DNA of 64,000 bases, taken from positions 248,001 through 312,000 of the forward strand of contig NZ_JABTEX010000004.1 in assembly GCF_015711645.1 (NCBI RefSeq), in the 5' to 3' direction. Under the pieces are notes generated by a model. It did no database searches and had not been told where the DNA came from. It saw only the letters and a list, made by a program, of their open reading frames with translations. The DNA is from Planomonospora sp. ID82291 (GTDB lineage Bacteria > Actinomycetota > Actinomycetes > Streptosporangiales > Streptosporangiaceae). This document shows, in pieces, positions 18,215-26,470 of the stretch. The position numbers and the translations under genes were made by a program. How positions within the stretch are numbered: position 1 is the first letter of the stretch; each line of letters begins with the position of its first letter.

Positions 18215-18928
18215 TCACCTCTTCCTGGACGACGTGGGGGAAACGGGCGACGGGACGGGCGCGTCGCCGGTGGAGGGGGCCGACAGTTCCAGCAGTTGCT
18301 CCAACACCGACCGGTAGTCGCGCAGGGTCGTACGGAGCGCTTCGGTGTCGGCCTGGCCGGCGTCCTTCCAGCGGCTCTGCAGATCGGAGGCCCGGGTCTC
18401 CAGTGCGGTGCGGATCGCGGTCGTGATCTCGCCCAGGAGCGAGTCGGCGCGCTCCACCGCCGTGCGCGGATCGTCCACGAACCCCACCTGGACCTCCTGC
18501 CAGCGCCGCCGTACGTCCTCGGGGTCCGCGTCGAGGAGCGAGAGGCGGCCGGCGGGCCGCGGCGCGGAGGGCCCGGGGAAGGGGGCGCTCCCGCGGGGCG
18601 GGCCGGCGGGGGCGGACGGCTCGTCGTCCGGCAGGTCACCGGGCCGGCCGACGGGTGCGTCGTCGTGGGCCGTGCCGGCGTGAGCGGTGCTGTCGTGAGC
18701 CGTGCCGGCCTGAGCGGCACCGCGGTGGGTCGTGTCGGCGGTGTCGTGGTGGGTCGTGTCGGGGCCGGGGGGCACCGCGTCGGCGCGCTGGGGGGGCACG
18801 AGCGGTCCGGTGTCGCTGAGCCCGTCGTCGTGGCGGTCCGCGCGGCCGGTGCCGCGCGGGTGGACCAGGCGGTCGGCGATGCGTTCGGAGGCGCGATCGC
18901 CCGCGCCTCGGTCGGGTCGGTCGTTCAT
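18215..18928 (-). CDS. Hypothetical protein with a low-complexity N-terminus and a conserved C-terminal helical domain
   Basis: About 237 residues. The first 125 are Asp/His/Thr/Pro-rich with repeated TAH and DTA motifs. The C-terminal part (RRRWQEVQVGFVDDPRTAVE ... LRTTLRDYRSVLEQLLE) is helical and aligns with the same region of the next gene upstream (18969): the shared pattern is W-x-E-V-Q-x-x-F-V-D-x-P and Y-R-x-x-x-E-x-L-L-E. The two are divergent paralogues in tandem. ATG 18928 gives good spacing from GAGG; GTG 18937 is an alternative. Function unknown. Confidence 0.7.
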   Translation of the reverse strand: MNDRPDRGAGDRASERIADRLVHPRGTGRADRHDDGLSDTGPLVPPQRADAVPPGPDTTHHDTADTTHRGAAQAGTAHDSTAHAGTAHDDAPVGRPGDLPDDEPSAPAGPPRGSAPFPGPSAPRPAGRLSLLDADPEDVRRRWQEVQVGFVDDPRTAVERADSLLGEITTAIRTALETRASDLQSRWKDAGQADTEALRTTLRDYRSVLEQLLELSAPSTGDAPVPSPVSPTSSRKR

Positions 18929-18968
18929 CGGGGTCACCGTCCTCAGGGGGGTCGGGGGTCTGTGATCC

Positions 18969-19658
18969 TCAGTCGGCCTGCGTGCCGTCGCCGGTCCGCC
19001 CGGAGCGCGCCTCCGCGGGCCGGGGGGTCCGGGGGGCGGGGTCGCCGGGGGAGCGGTCCGGGGAGGAACCGTCCCGGGGGGAGCGGTCCCGGGGGGAGTC
19101 GTTGTTCGCGCCGCGGGATCCGGGAGCCTCCAGCAGCTCCTCGAACAGGGCCCGGTAGTGCACCATGGCCTGCCGGAGCTCCTCGGTGGAGGCCGCCTGG
19201 CGGACGGCGCGTCCGCTGATCTCGTGGGCCTTGCGGTAGTGGTCGAGGGTGCGGCCGTGGGCCACCGACAGGTCGGCGATCCGCTGCTCGAAGTCGTCGG
19301 TCGGATAGCCCCGGTCGGCCATCACCGAGGTCACCAGATGGTCGGCCTCGGTCACCGAGAAGCCGGGAGCGTCCACGAAGCGCTCCTGGACCTCGGTCCA
19401 CTTCTTGGCGTAGGCCTGGCGCGCCTCGGAGGTGAGCGGGCGGATGTCCAGGGAGTCGAAACGCTGTTCGCGAGCGAGGAGCTCCTGCTCGGCCTCGCGC
19501 CGGTTCTCGCGCTCGCGCACGGTCCGGTCGTACTCGGGGCCGAACCGGTCGCGGAGCCGGTGCCGGCGTCGTTGCCGCAGTACGGCGTAGCCGACTGCGA
19601 TGATCGCCACCACCGCGACCACGACGGCGGCCACCCAGAGGAGGGTATCGGCGGGCAT
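18969..19658 (-). CDS. Hypothetical membrane-anchored protein, paralogue of the next gene
   Basis: 229 residues. N-terminal transmembrane anchor LLWVAAVVVAVVAIIAVGYA (about 6-25), then a basic cytosolic stretch, a coiled-coil-like segment with many Glu/Arg, and the domain KKWTEVQERFVDAPGFSVTE ... HYRALFEELLEA shared with the gene at 18215. The C-terminus has degenerate repeats of SPRDR/SPDRSP. GGAGG precedes the ATG by 5 nt. Together with the genes at 18215 and 18026 it forms a three-gene unit of unknown role. A stress-linked membrane function is only a guess from the nearby sigma cluster. Confidence 0.72.
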   Translation of the reverse strand: MPADTLLWVAAVVVAVVAIIAVGYAVLRQRRRHRLRDRFGPEYDRTVRERENRREAEQELLAREQRFDSLDIRPLTSEARQAYAKKWTEVQERFVDAPGFSVTEADHLVTSVMADRGYPTDDFEQRIADLSVAHGRTLDHYRKAHEISGRAVRQAASTEELRQAMVHYRALFEELLEAPGSRGANNDSPRDRSPRDGSSPDRSPGDPAPRTPRPAEARSGRTGDGTQAD

Positions 19659-19743
19659 GTGGGCCTCCGGTCGGTTGTGCCAGCGGTTGCCTTCGTGCGC
19701 TGCCCTGAGCGCACGCCTCGAAACCGCCGACGTCACCGGGGGA

Positions 19744-20190
19744 TCACGGCCCGCAGGAGCCGTCCGTGAGGGCGCTGCGGGCCTCGGCGAGGACCGTCCC
19801 GACGAGTGACCCCCCTGATCCCGCGGAGGCGGCCGGGACCTCCCGGAACCCGAGCTCCGGGTCGTAGGCGATGTCCAGCCCCGCGGCGACCAACCGGTCC
19901 GCCCAGCGCAGGGCGGTGTTGAGCTTCTCCGGAGGGATCACGCGGCCCTGGGCGACCGACGACAGGTTGCGCAGGTTGGTCGCGGGACCGGACTGCGTGT
20001 GCGCGCGGGCCAGCTTCCACGGGATCGCCCGGGAGTGGTCGAGCATCGGCTTCGACAGTCCCGCCGCCCGCTTGGCCTGCAGGATGCCGGACTCGCTCAC
20101 CCCGAACCGTGCGGCCAGCTCCGCGTTCGACAGCCCCTGCCCGGCCAGCCGCCGCAGCTCCTCCTGGTCGATCAGCGCCCTGCGCCCCAC
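19744..20190 (-). CDS. Small helix-turn-helix protein
   Basis: 148 residues, GTG start. The N-terminus LIDQEELRRLAGQGLSNAELAARFGVSESGI is a resolvase/homeodomain-like HTH with the usual recognition-helix pattern. The rest (LARAHTQSGPATNLRNLSSVAQGR) is hydrophilic and not recognised. No catalytic domain of a recombinase follows, so it is probably a DNA-binding protein of unknown target. It sits 126 bp from tRNA-Pro and the integrase remnant. It could be a leftover of the same mobile element, or an unrelated core gene. Confidence 0.65.
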   Translation of the reverse strand: MGRRALIDQEELRRLAGQGLSNAELAARFGVSESGILQAKRAAGLSKPMLDHSRAIPWKLARAHTQSGPATNLRNLSSVAQGRVIPPEKLNTALRWADRLVAAGLDIAYDPELGFREVPAASAGSGGSLVGTVLAEARSALTDGSCGP

Positions 20191-20316
20191 ACGCCCCGCC
20201 CTTCAGCCGATCACGTCGCCCGGCGAACGTCTCGGCGTGCACATGTCCACTCGATCTGCGCTAAGGTTATGACGTCCGCCCGAGAGGGGCGGCCCGCAAG
20301 GGCCGAACGGACAAAC

Positions 20317-20393
<77 letters not shown>

Positions 20394-20410
20394 TGCTTTA
20401 GCTGGTCGGC

Positions 20411-20440
20411 AAGGGTGTCACCCGAAAGGGAGACACCCTT
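20411..20440 (+). terminator. Hairpin terminator after tRNA-Pro
   Basis: AAGGGTGTC (20411-20419) pairs with GACACCCTT (20432-20440), and CCC/GGG inside pair over a GAAA tetraloop. It begins 18 nt after the tRNA 3' end and is followed by TCTG. It is a compact intrinsic terminator-like structure. Confidence 0.8.
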
Positions 20441-20468
20441 TCTGCATTCCGGGTGACTGCCGCTCCGT

Positions 20469-20690
20469 TCATGTGAAGATCTGGTCCGTCGCCTCGGTGC
20501 CACCGGGCGGCACCGGGCGGAGCTGTTCGCGGTGGACCGCCTCCGTGACGGTCGTCCCGCTGTGGCCGACGAGCCGCGCGATGTCCTCCAGGGGCGCACC
20601 GGGGCCGGAGAGCAACGAGGCGAAGCTGCCGCGCCCGGTGTTCCCGCAGGGCCCCCACGCACCGCTCGGGAAGGGCGGAGGAGCCTCGGG
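20469..20690 (-). pseudogene. Decayed tyrosine recombinase (integrase) C-terminal remnant
   Basis: The last about 60 codons on the minus strand read SFASLLSGPGAPLEDIARLV then GHSGTTVTEAVHREQLRPV, the C-terminal box of actinomycete integrases. Three defects are visible. The nucleophile Tyr expected in VTExVYRxQ is His. The HxxR box is corrupted to GRGSF. An upstream integrase-like piece (LPERCVGALREHRARQ, about 20625-20680) is in another frame and lacks the intervening catalytic core, so a deletion and frameshift occurred. No start codon belongs to it. It abuts tRNA-Pro(GGG), the usual geometry for an integrase beside its att site, so it is the scar of a lost element. Confidence 0.75.
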
Positions 20691-20773
20691 ACCTCCGCTT
20701 GCGCCGTCGTCGCGATGAACCGCACGGCATCCGTTCCGAAGGCGCGGAGGACCAGGTCGGAGCTGTGGCCGCG

Positions 20774-21751
20774 TCAGGTGGTGGGGCCGGTGACGCCGGC
20801 GCAGCGGCGGGCGAGGCGTGCGAAGGCGCGGGTGAGCTCGGGCGGGCTGATGACCGTGGTGGCGGTGTCGAAGCGGGCGATGGCGGCGGCGAGGCCGGTC
20901 CAGGACCAGGAGCCGAGGGTGAGCCGGCAGCGGCCCGGGCCGATTTCCTCGAGGACGCCGTCGCCGATGTAAGGCGCCAGGGTGGCGGCGTCCTGGTCGA
21001 GGATGACGGTGCCCGTGCAGGGCCAGCCGCCCGCGGGGTCGGTGGAGCCGCGGAATCGTCCGGTGACGAAGGCGGCGACGTCACCGCCGGGCAGCTGCCT
21101 GGGGGGGAAGCGGGGTCCGTTGGGGGTGCGCAGGGTGATCCGGTCGGCGCGGTAGGTACGCCACTCCTGCTTGTCGAGGTCGTAGGCGACGAGGTACCAG
21201 CGCCGGTCCCAGGTGACGACGTGGTGGGGTTCGACGCGGCGGGGAGGCCGGTCGAAGGGGTCGGTGCCGTAGCCGAAGCCGAGCACTTCGCGGTTCCGGG
21301 CGGCGGTGCTGAGCGCGAGCAGCACGTCACCGCCCACGGGGGCGGCCGGCTGTGCGGCGGGTCGTTCGACCGCGGTGACCTGCAGGGCGTTGACGCGGTT
21401 GCGCAACCGGGCGGGCATGACCTGCCGGATGGTGTTCAGGGCTTGGGCGGCGGGTACGGCGAGGCCGCCGTCGGCGTTGCCGGCGGCGATCTGCAGGGCG
21501 ACGGTGAGGGCGATGGCCTGGTCGTCGTCGAACAGCAGCGGGGGCGGTTCGGCGCCGGCGCCGAGCCGGTACCCGCCCTCGGGGCCCTTGACCGCGGTGA
21601 TGGGGTAGCCGAGTTCGCGGAGCCGGTCGACGTCGCGGCGCACGGTGCGCAGGCTGACGTCGAGCCGGGCGGCGAGGTGGGCGCCGGACCAGTCCCGGCG
21701 GGTCTGCAGCAGCGACAGCAGGGCCAGCAGGCGAGCAGAGGTCTTCGGCAC
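20774..21751 (-). CDS. HTH/WYL-domain transcriptional regulator
   Basis: 325 residues. The N-terminal DeoR-type winged HTH is LLALLSLLQTRRDWSGAHLA with SLRTVRRDVDRLRELGYPI. The middle WYL domain has RRVEPHHVV...RWYLVAYDLDKQEWRTYRADR, and a WCX-type C-terminal domain follows. WYL regulators sense nucleic acids or nucleotides in some cases and are often local repressors. It is divergent from the VOC protein gene (95-bp gap) and probably controls it. The GTG at 21749-21751 is chosen because the HTH begins about 10 residues later. It ends next to the integrase remnant. Confidence 0.9.
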   Translation of the reverse strand: MPKTSARLLALLSLLQTRRDWSGAHLAARLDVSLRTVRRDVDRLRELGYPITAVKGPEGGYRLGAGAEPPPLLFDDDQAIALTVALQIAAGNADGGLAVPAAQALNTIRQVMPARLRNRVNALQVTAVERPAAQPAAPVGGDVLLALSTAARNREVLGFGYGTDPFDRPPRRVEPHHVVTWDRRWYLVAYDLDKQEWRTYRADRITLRTPNGPRFPPRQLPGGDVAAFVTGRFRGSTDPAGGWPCTGTVILDQDAATLAPYIGDGVLEEIGPGRCRLTLGSWSWTGLAAAIARFDTATTVISPPELTRAFARLARRCAGVTGPTT

Positions 21752-21846
21752 GAATGTGAGTCTGCCGCACGTAGGTGACACTCCCTGGCACCTACCCCTG
21801 CGACCCTTTCTCCTATCAGAACGAACCACGTGAGCAGGGGGACACC

Positions 21847-22269
21847 ATGGGCATCGAGACGACCGTGCACCTGAACTTCGAGGACGAGGCCCGCGAGGCG
21901 CTGGAGTTCTACCGGTCGGTCTTCGGCGGGCAGGTCGTCGCGTTCACCTACGGCCAGGCCCAGGACGTCGAGCATCCGGCCGACACCGACCGGCTGGCGT
22001 GGGGCGAGGTCCGCACCGAGGCGGGCTTCCACGTCATGGCCTACGACGTCCGGGAGGACCAGACGTACGACGCGGGTGACCGGCCGTTCTTCGTCTCGGT
22101 CCGCGGCGACGACACCGAGGAGATCATCCGCTACTGGAAGGGCCTGTCCGACGGCGCCACGATCATGGCGGACCTCGGCCCGTCCGGATGGGCGCCGCTC
22201 TACGGCATGCTCAAGGACCGCTTCGGCGTCATCTGGACGCTCGACATCGCCGCGAACCACGGCGGCTGA
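21847..22269 (+). CDS. VOC-superfamily (PhnB-like glyoxalase/bleomycin resistance fold) protein
   Basis: 140 residues. Two beta-alpha-beta-beta-beta modules with the PhnB-like start VHLNFEDEAREALEFYRSVF and the ending WAPLYGMLKDRFGVIWTLDI. PhnB-like VOC proteins are small, soluble and often of unknown substrate; some bind metal. The ATG at 21847 follows AGGGGG. Pairing with a divergent WYL regulator is common in actinomycetes and suggests regulated detoxification or small-molecule binding. No substrate is assigned. Confidence 0.88.
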   Translation: MGIETTVHLNFEDEAREALEFYRSVFGGQVVAFTYGQAQDVEHPADTDRLAWGEVRTEAGFHVMAYDVREDQTYDAGDRPFFVSVRGDDTEEIIRYWKGLSDGATIMADLGPSGWAPLYGMLKDRFGVIWTLDIAANHGG

Positions 22270-22396
22270 CCTCGACCCGGGCGCGATCGACGTCGCACAC
22301 GTGCCGGCCGCCCCCGCACAGCCGGGGCTGCGCCGTCGCGGCACCGGCGACCGCGCCGCAGCCTGACACCCGGCCCCCTCCAGGAGGACACCGACC

Positions 22397-23446
22397 GTGA
22401 CAGCGCGACTCGACACGCGGGCACTCAACCGAGCCACCCTCGCCCGGCAGCACCTGCTCGACCGCACCCGGACACCGGCACTGGAGACGGTCGCCCACCT
22501 GGGCGGGCTGCAGGCCCAGGAACCGCAGGAGCCGTTCGTCGGCCTCTGGTCCCGCATGAGGGCCTTCGACCCGGCGGAGCTTTCCCGGCTGCTCGAACAG
22601 CGTCACCTCGTCCGGCTGCACCTGATGCGCCGCACCGTGCACCTCGTCACCGCCACCGACGCCCGCGCCTGGCGGCCACGACACCACACCCTGCTCCGGC
22701 AGAAGGTCCTGGGCACCTACCGGCGTGACCTTGCCGACGTCGACCTCGACGTGCTCACCGGCCGAGCCGAGACGCTGATGGCCGACGGACGACCCCGCTC
22801 CCTCGGCGAGATCGGCCGCGAACTGGCCCGGCACTGGCCGGCGACCGCCCCGCGCGTGCTGGGCGAAGCCGTCGTCGCCGCGCTCATCCCGACGGTCCAG
22901 ATCCCGCCGCGAGGCACCTGGCGCAGCACCGCCGGAGCCCGCTACCTGCCACTGAACACCTGGATCGGTGCGGCGCCACCGCCGGGCCGCCCCGACAGCG
23001 ACCTGATCCGGCGCTATCTGCGCGCCTTCGGACCCGCCTCCAGCGCCGACCTTCGCGCCTGGTGCGGACTGGCCGGACTGCCCGATGCCGTGACAGCCCT
23101 GCGCGACGAACTCGTCGACATGCGCGACGACCGCGGCCGGCGCCTGCTCGACCTGGCCGACGCCCCCAGACCCGACCCCGGCGCACCCGCCCCGGTCCGC
23201 TTCCTGCCCGCCTTCGACAACGCCGTCCTCGGCTACCACGACCGCAGCCGCATCATCGACGACGCACACCGCGGCCTGTCCGTCACCGGTGCACGGTTCG
23301 TCCTCGTCGACGGCCGGGTCGCCGCCACCTGGACCACCACCACCGGGCACGTCGCCGTCACACCGCTACGTCCTCTCACCCGTGCCGAACACACCGAGAT
23401 CACCCACGAAGCCGACCGGCTCACCGCCTTCCTGAGCTCCAAATAA
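22397..23446 (+). CDS. AlkZ/YcaQ-like winged-helix DNA-binding protein (HTH_42, candidate DNA glycosylase)
   Basis: 349 residues with a GTG start 8 nt after AGGAGG. The family signature is present: GGLQAQEPQEPFVGLWSRM near residue 35, which holds the QxQ motif of AlkZ glycosylases; LVRLHLMRRTVHLVTATDAR; FGPASSADLRAWCGL; and the C-terminal LPAFDNAVLGYHDRSRII and GRVAATW. AlkZ unhooks interstrand crosslinks, and the E. coli relative YcaQ acts on nitrogen-mustard adducts. In actinomycetes related genes protect producers from genotoxic metabolites, but most copies are uncharacterised. No biosynthetic cluster is seen nearby. Confidence 0.87.
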   Translation: MTARLDTRALNRATLARQHLLDRTRTPALETVAHLGGLQAQEPQEPFVGLWSRMRAFDPAELSRLLEQRHLVRLHLMRRTVHLVTATDARAWRPRHHTLLRQKVLGTYRRDLADVDLDVLTGRAETLMADGRPRSLGEIGRELARHWPATAPRVLGEAVVAALIPTVQIPPRGTWRSTAGARYLPLNTWIGAAPPPGRPDSDLIRRYLRAFGPASSADLRAWCGLAGLPDAVTALRDELVDMRDDRGRRLLDLADAPRPDPGAPAPVRFLPAFDNAVLGYHDRSRIIDDAHRGLSVTGARFVLVDGRVAATWTTTTGHVAVTPLRPLTRAEHTEITHEADRLTAFLSSK

Positions 23447-23512
23447 GTACACAGCGGACGACCGTGACCTGCGCCACCGCTGGAAGCGAGCAGCCGACGC
23501 AGATCTTCGTCG

Positions 23513-23552
23513 GCGGATGGGCGGATGGGCGGATGGGCGGATGGGCGGATGG
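23513..23552. repeat. Five copies of an 8-bp tandem repeat
   Basis: GCGGATGG repeated exactly five times, in the 286-bp gap between the AlkZ-like gene and the small Cys protein gene. The gap shows no other gene or clear hairpin. The unit is not a multiple of three and lies outside coding sequence. Slipped-strand variation is possible, but any effect on expression is unproven. Confidence 0.9.
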
Positions 23553-23732
23553 CGCGGCGGCCGTCGCGTACGGCGTTCCCCGGCCGAGGCGGTGCCGGAC
23601 GCGGATGGCGGACGGCACGGCGCCGCAGACGCCGCGGCGGTGAAGGTGACGCATCAGACACCGCTTTGAGCTAGCCGCCGCCGGATCCAGCCGATAGGAA
23701 GGAGTGGTCGCTGTTAACCGTGGGGAGGCGGC

Positions 23733-23894
23733 ATGAAACCCGACCTGAAGTGCGTGATGGACTCGTCCCGTCCTTGCGGCGGCTGCAGTGCGTCCGGCCC
23801 GAGCGAGTGCCCCTACGCCTATCTGCTGGGGGCGGGGGAGCCGGACCCGGTCGCCGAGGCCGATGAGCCCGGCAGGTCGTACGCCGCGCGCTGA
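23733..23894 (+). CDS. Small cysteine-rich protein
   Basis: 53 residues: MKPDLKCVMDSSRPCGGC, then C26 in SECPYAYLLG, and a hydrophilic tail. The cysteines are spaced C7-x7-C15-x2-C18-x7-C26, the pattern of a zinc ribbon or small Fe-S site. GGGGAGG lies 4 nt before the ATG. Codon third positions are strongly G/C-biased throughout, which supports a real gene despite its size. There is no signal peptide. Function unknown. Confidence 0.72.
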   Translation: MKPDLKCVMDSSRPCGGCSASGPSECPYAYLLGAGEPDPVAEADEPGRSYAAR

Positions 23895-23956
23895 CCGAGA
23901 CGCGCACCGCCTGGCCGTGTCCGTGCGGCCGGGGCGGGCAGGCCGCGCCGGGGCGG

Positions 23957-24763
23957 TCAGCGCACCGAGCCCCGCCGCGGCGGGGTCGATGCCCCGACGG
24001 AGACGATGACCGCGGCGATGGCGGCCATGAGGGTGGCGACCAGCGGCATGTCGAAGTGCGACCCGTTCACCGGGAACAGCTGCCATGCGACGTTGAGCGT
24101 CATGTGGAAGAGCGTCATGGCCAGGACGCTGCGGCCCATGTGATCGAACAGCCAGACCATGATCACCCGCGCGGCGACGGTGCCGAGCGACCACCAGGCG
24201 ATCCAGGACACGGAACGCTGCACCTGCAGCAGCGGCACCCAGTGCCACACGGCCCAGACCGCTCCCAGGACGAGGCCGGCTCCCGCCGTTCCCCACCGTT
24301 CCCGCAAGGGCCGGGTGGCGTACCCGGACCAGCCGAGTTCCTCGCACAGGGCGCCGAGGAAGAACCCGAGAGCGAGCAGCAGCGTCGGCGCCAGGGGGAT
24401 GCGCGGATCCGGTACGGCGGTCCCGGTCAGGCGGAGCAGGAAGAACGAGGCCGTCACCACGGCGGGATACAGCAGCAGGACGGGGAGGTACCAGACCTTC
24501 GCCGGGACCCGGTGGCCGTCGAACGAGCGGGCGAGAAGCGCTCGCACGCTCGCCGCCCCGCCCTCGCGGTGCCTCAGGATGACGGCGGCGACGGCCGGGC
24601 AGAGGAAGGCCAGCCCCGACAGGGGGACGCCGGGCAGGATGTGCGGCCCTCCCAGGGCGCCGAGCACCAGGAAGGGCGCGCTGAGGGCGAAGACCAGCGC
24701 GAAGAACGCGAACGGCGACTGCGGTGGGGGCATGCGGGGGTCCGCCGCCCCCACTGATGCCAT
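23957..24763 (-). CDS. CPBP-family intramembrane metalloprotease
   Basis: 268 residues with about eight transmembrane segments. The CPBP (Abi/CAAX protease-like) motifs are LGALCEELGWSGYATRPL (EE-x3-R-like motif 1), VLGAVWAVWHWVPL (motif with catalytic His), and LFHMTLNVAW (motif with His/Asn). Family members cleave within membranes; roles include CAAX-type processing and bacteriocin self-immunity, none assignable here. The ATG at 24763 is preceded by GGAGG with 5-nt spacing; an ATG at 24847 would add 28 hydrophilic residues. It is divergent from a TetR-family gene, with an inverted repeat between them. Confidence 0.88.
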   Translation of the reverse strand: MASVGAADPRMPPPQSPFAFFALVFALSAPFLVLGALGGPHILPGVPLSGLAFLCPAVAAVILRHREGGAASVRALLARSFDGHRVPAKVWYLPVLLLYPAVVTASFFLLRLTGTAVPDPRIPLAPTLLLALGFFLGALCEELGWSGYATRPLRERWGTAGAGLVLGAVWAVWHWVPLLQVQRSVSWIAWWSLGTVAARVIMVWLFDHMGRSVLAMTLFHMTLNVAWQLFPVNGSHFDMPLVATLMAAIAAVIVSVGASTPPRRGSVR

Positions 24764-24829
24764 GGGCGCCTCCGCCGGCGTCTCCGGCGCGAAGGGCGGT
24801 CCGGCACGGCGGAAAGCCGTGAGAAAACT

Positions 24830-24846
24830 TGAGATACCATGTCTCA
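24830..24846. promoter_or_regulatory. Inverted repeat between CPBP and TetR-family genes (candidate TetR operator)
   Basis: TGAGA-N7-TCTCA lies 35 bp upstream of the TetR-type start and 66 bp upstream of the preferred CPBP start. TTGAGA (24829-24834) could also be a -35 hexamer. TetR proteins usually bind such sites in their divergent promoter, so this is the likely autoregulatory operator. Confidence 0.55.
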
Positions 24847-24881
24847 TATTCGGAAAATACTCCTCGGGAGGCGGGACGTCC

Positions 24882-25760
24882 ATGGCGAGTGAGCCCCGTG
24901 CGGCCGGCGGTCCGAGCCGGCGGCGGCCCCGGTTGAGCGACCAGGAGACGCGCCGGCGCATGCTCGACGCCGCGCTGGCCACGGTGCACCGGGACGGACT
25001 GACCGTCGGGCTCGATCACATCGGCTTCGAGGAGGTCATCCGGCACGCCGGTGTGTCGCGCGCCGCGGTCTACCGCCGCTGGCCGTACAAGGACCTGTTC
25101 TTCGGCGACCTGCTGCGGGAACTGGCGCAGGGAGCCGCTCCGGCCGCCGCCGTCACGGAGGAGGCCGCCATGCGCCTGCTCGGTTCGGTGCTGGCCGGGC
25201 GGGAGGAGGCGCTCGCCTCGCCGCAGGGCCGGCACGACCTCGTCACCGAGATGCTGAGGGTGAGCGCGAGCAGCGACTTCGAGGCCGTCCACGGCTCCGC
25301 CGAGTGGCGCACCTACCTGGCGCTGCAGGCCACGTTCCTGAGCCTGCCCGACGGCGACCTGCGCGACGACGTCCAGGCCGCGCTGGCCCGTTCCGAAGCG
25401 CGGTTCGTCGACCGGGTGGCGCGCGGCTGGGAACGGATCGCCGGCGCCATGGGCTATCGGTTGCGGCCGGGCTCCGGGGGCAGCTTCCCCGTCATCGCGA
25501 CCTTGGCCGGTGCGCTGATGCGCGGACTGGTCCTGATGGCGCTGTCGGATCCCGGCCTGCCGGCGCGGCGGGTGCCCGCCAATCCCGTCGGGGCCTCCGC
25601 CGCCGCCGATTGGCCGTTGATCGGTCTGGCGGCGGCCGGTATCGCCGGCACCTTCCTCGAACCAGATCCGGACGTCGTCTGGGACGACGAACGGGTGGCG
25701 TCCCTGCGCGCCCTGCTCGGCCGGGACGTGACCGGTGATGCCGCCGGCCCGGGCCGGTGA
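24882..25760 (+). CDS. TetR-family transcriptional regulator
   Basis: 292 residues, longer than the usual about 200. N-terminal TetR HTH: RRRMLDAALATVHRDGLTVG with LDHIGFEEVIRHAGVSRAAVYRRWPYKDLF following, where the recognition helix is VSRAAVYRRWPYK. The C-terminal ligand domain (WRTYLALQATFLSLP ... FPVIATLAGALMRGLVLMAL) is hydrophobic and helical, with an extra C-terminal segment of about 60 residues. GGGAGG precedes the ATG. It is divergent from the CPBP protease gene, its probable target. Confidence 0.9.
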   Translation: MASEPRAAGGPSRRRPRLSDQETRRRMLDAALATVHRDGLTVGLDHIGFEEVIRHAGVSRAAVYRRWPYKDLFFGDLLRELAQGAAPAAAVTEEAAMRLLGSVLAGREEALASPQGRHDLVTEMLRVSASSDFEAVHGSAEWRTYLALQATFLSLPDGDLRDDVQAALARSEARFVDRVARGWERIAGAMGYRLRPGSGGSFPVIATLAGALMRGLVLMALSDPGLPARRVPANPVGASAAADWPLIGLAAAGIAGTFLEPDPDVVWDDERVASLRALLGRDVTGDAAGPGR

Positions 25761-25923
25761 TCTGCCGTGCCGGGGCCGGTGACCCTCCCCGTGAGGCGCC
25801 CGCTCACGCGCCGGGATGCGGCTTCGCGCCGTACCGGATCCCGGTCGGGTGGTTACACGCGCGTGATCGTTGGTAGGAGGGGACCACCATGTGCCCTGAC
25901 CCCGGCAGGCAGGAACCTCCGCG

Positions 25924-26313
25924 ATGACATTCCCACCCGGCTCCGTCCACGGTCCCAAGCTGACCGTTTCCGCCACCCGGCACGAGCAGCGGATCGTGCT
26001 GGTCCACCTGGCCGGAGAGCTCGACCTGTACACCGTGCCCGTCCTGCGCGATGCGCTGGAGTCGGAGTCCGTCTGGGGCCCGCCCGCCGCCCGCGCGGTG
26101 ATCCTGGACCTGGGCGAGCTCGCCTTCTGCGACTCGGCCGGGCTGGGCGAGCTGATCGCGGTGATGAAACACGCCCAGACCGTCGGCGGCCGGCTGCTGC
26201 TGAGCGCGGTGCCCGCCGCGGTGGCCCGGCTGCTGGCCATCACCGGCCTGGACAAGGCGTTCACGGTCTGCTCCAGTACCGCGGAGGCCCTCCGCCGGGC
26301 TGTGGAGGACTGA
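25924..26313 (+). CDS. STAS-domain anti-anti-sigma factor
   Basis: 129 residues. Single STAS domain: VLVHLAGELDLYTVPVLRDAL, then the phosphorylatable Ser in LDLGELAFCDSAGLGELIAV, and LLAITGLDKAFTV. It resembles BldG/RsbV-type antagonists. This is the second STAS protein of the window; it lies upstream of two multi-sensor histidine kinases on the same strand rather than next to a sigma factor. It may connect those sensors to partner switching. The cognate kinase is unknown. Confidence 0.88.
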   Translation: MTFPPGSVHGPKLTVSATRHEQRIVLVHLAGELDLYTVPVLRDALESESVWGPPAARAVILDLGELAFCDSAGLGELIAVMKHAQTVGGRLLLSAVPAAVARLLAITGLDKAFTVCSSTAEALRRAVED

Positions 26314-26470
26314 CCCCGTCGCGTGCCCGTGACGACCGGCGCCGGGCTGAGGAGCGCGGTGCCGGGCCGCCGGGCGGGTCGTGCGCGGCTGCGCGACGGC
26401 GAAGAGGCGTCCAGAACAAAGCGGACAAAACCGCTAAATGGGTAGGAGGCTTCTTCGGGGGGTGAGAGTG

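Noticed and set aside
19744-20190. HTH gene considered as a serine recombinase
   Set aside because: The HTH resembles that of resolvases, but no catalytic Ser domain or arginine motifs are present in its 148 residues.
23513-23552. 8-bp repeats considered as CRISPR or phase-variation switch
   Set aside because: There are no spacers, so not a CRISPR. The repeats are outside a gene and no promoter overlap was seen, so a switch is unsupported.
23421-26264. 947-codon minus-strand open frame across 23.4-26.3 kb
   Set aside because: It crosses the CPBP, TetR and STAS genes, whose domains are clear in other frames, and contains no recognisable motif.
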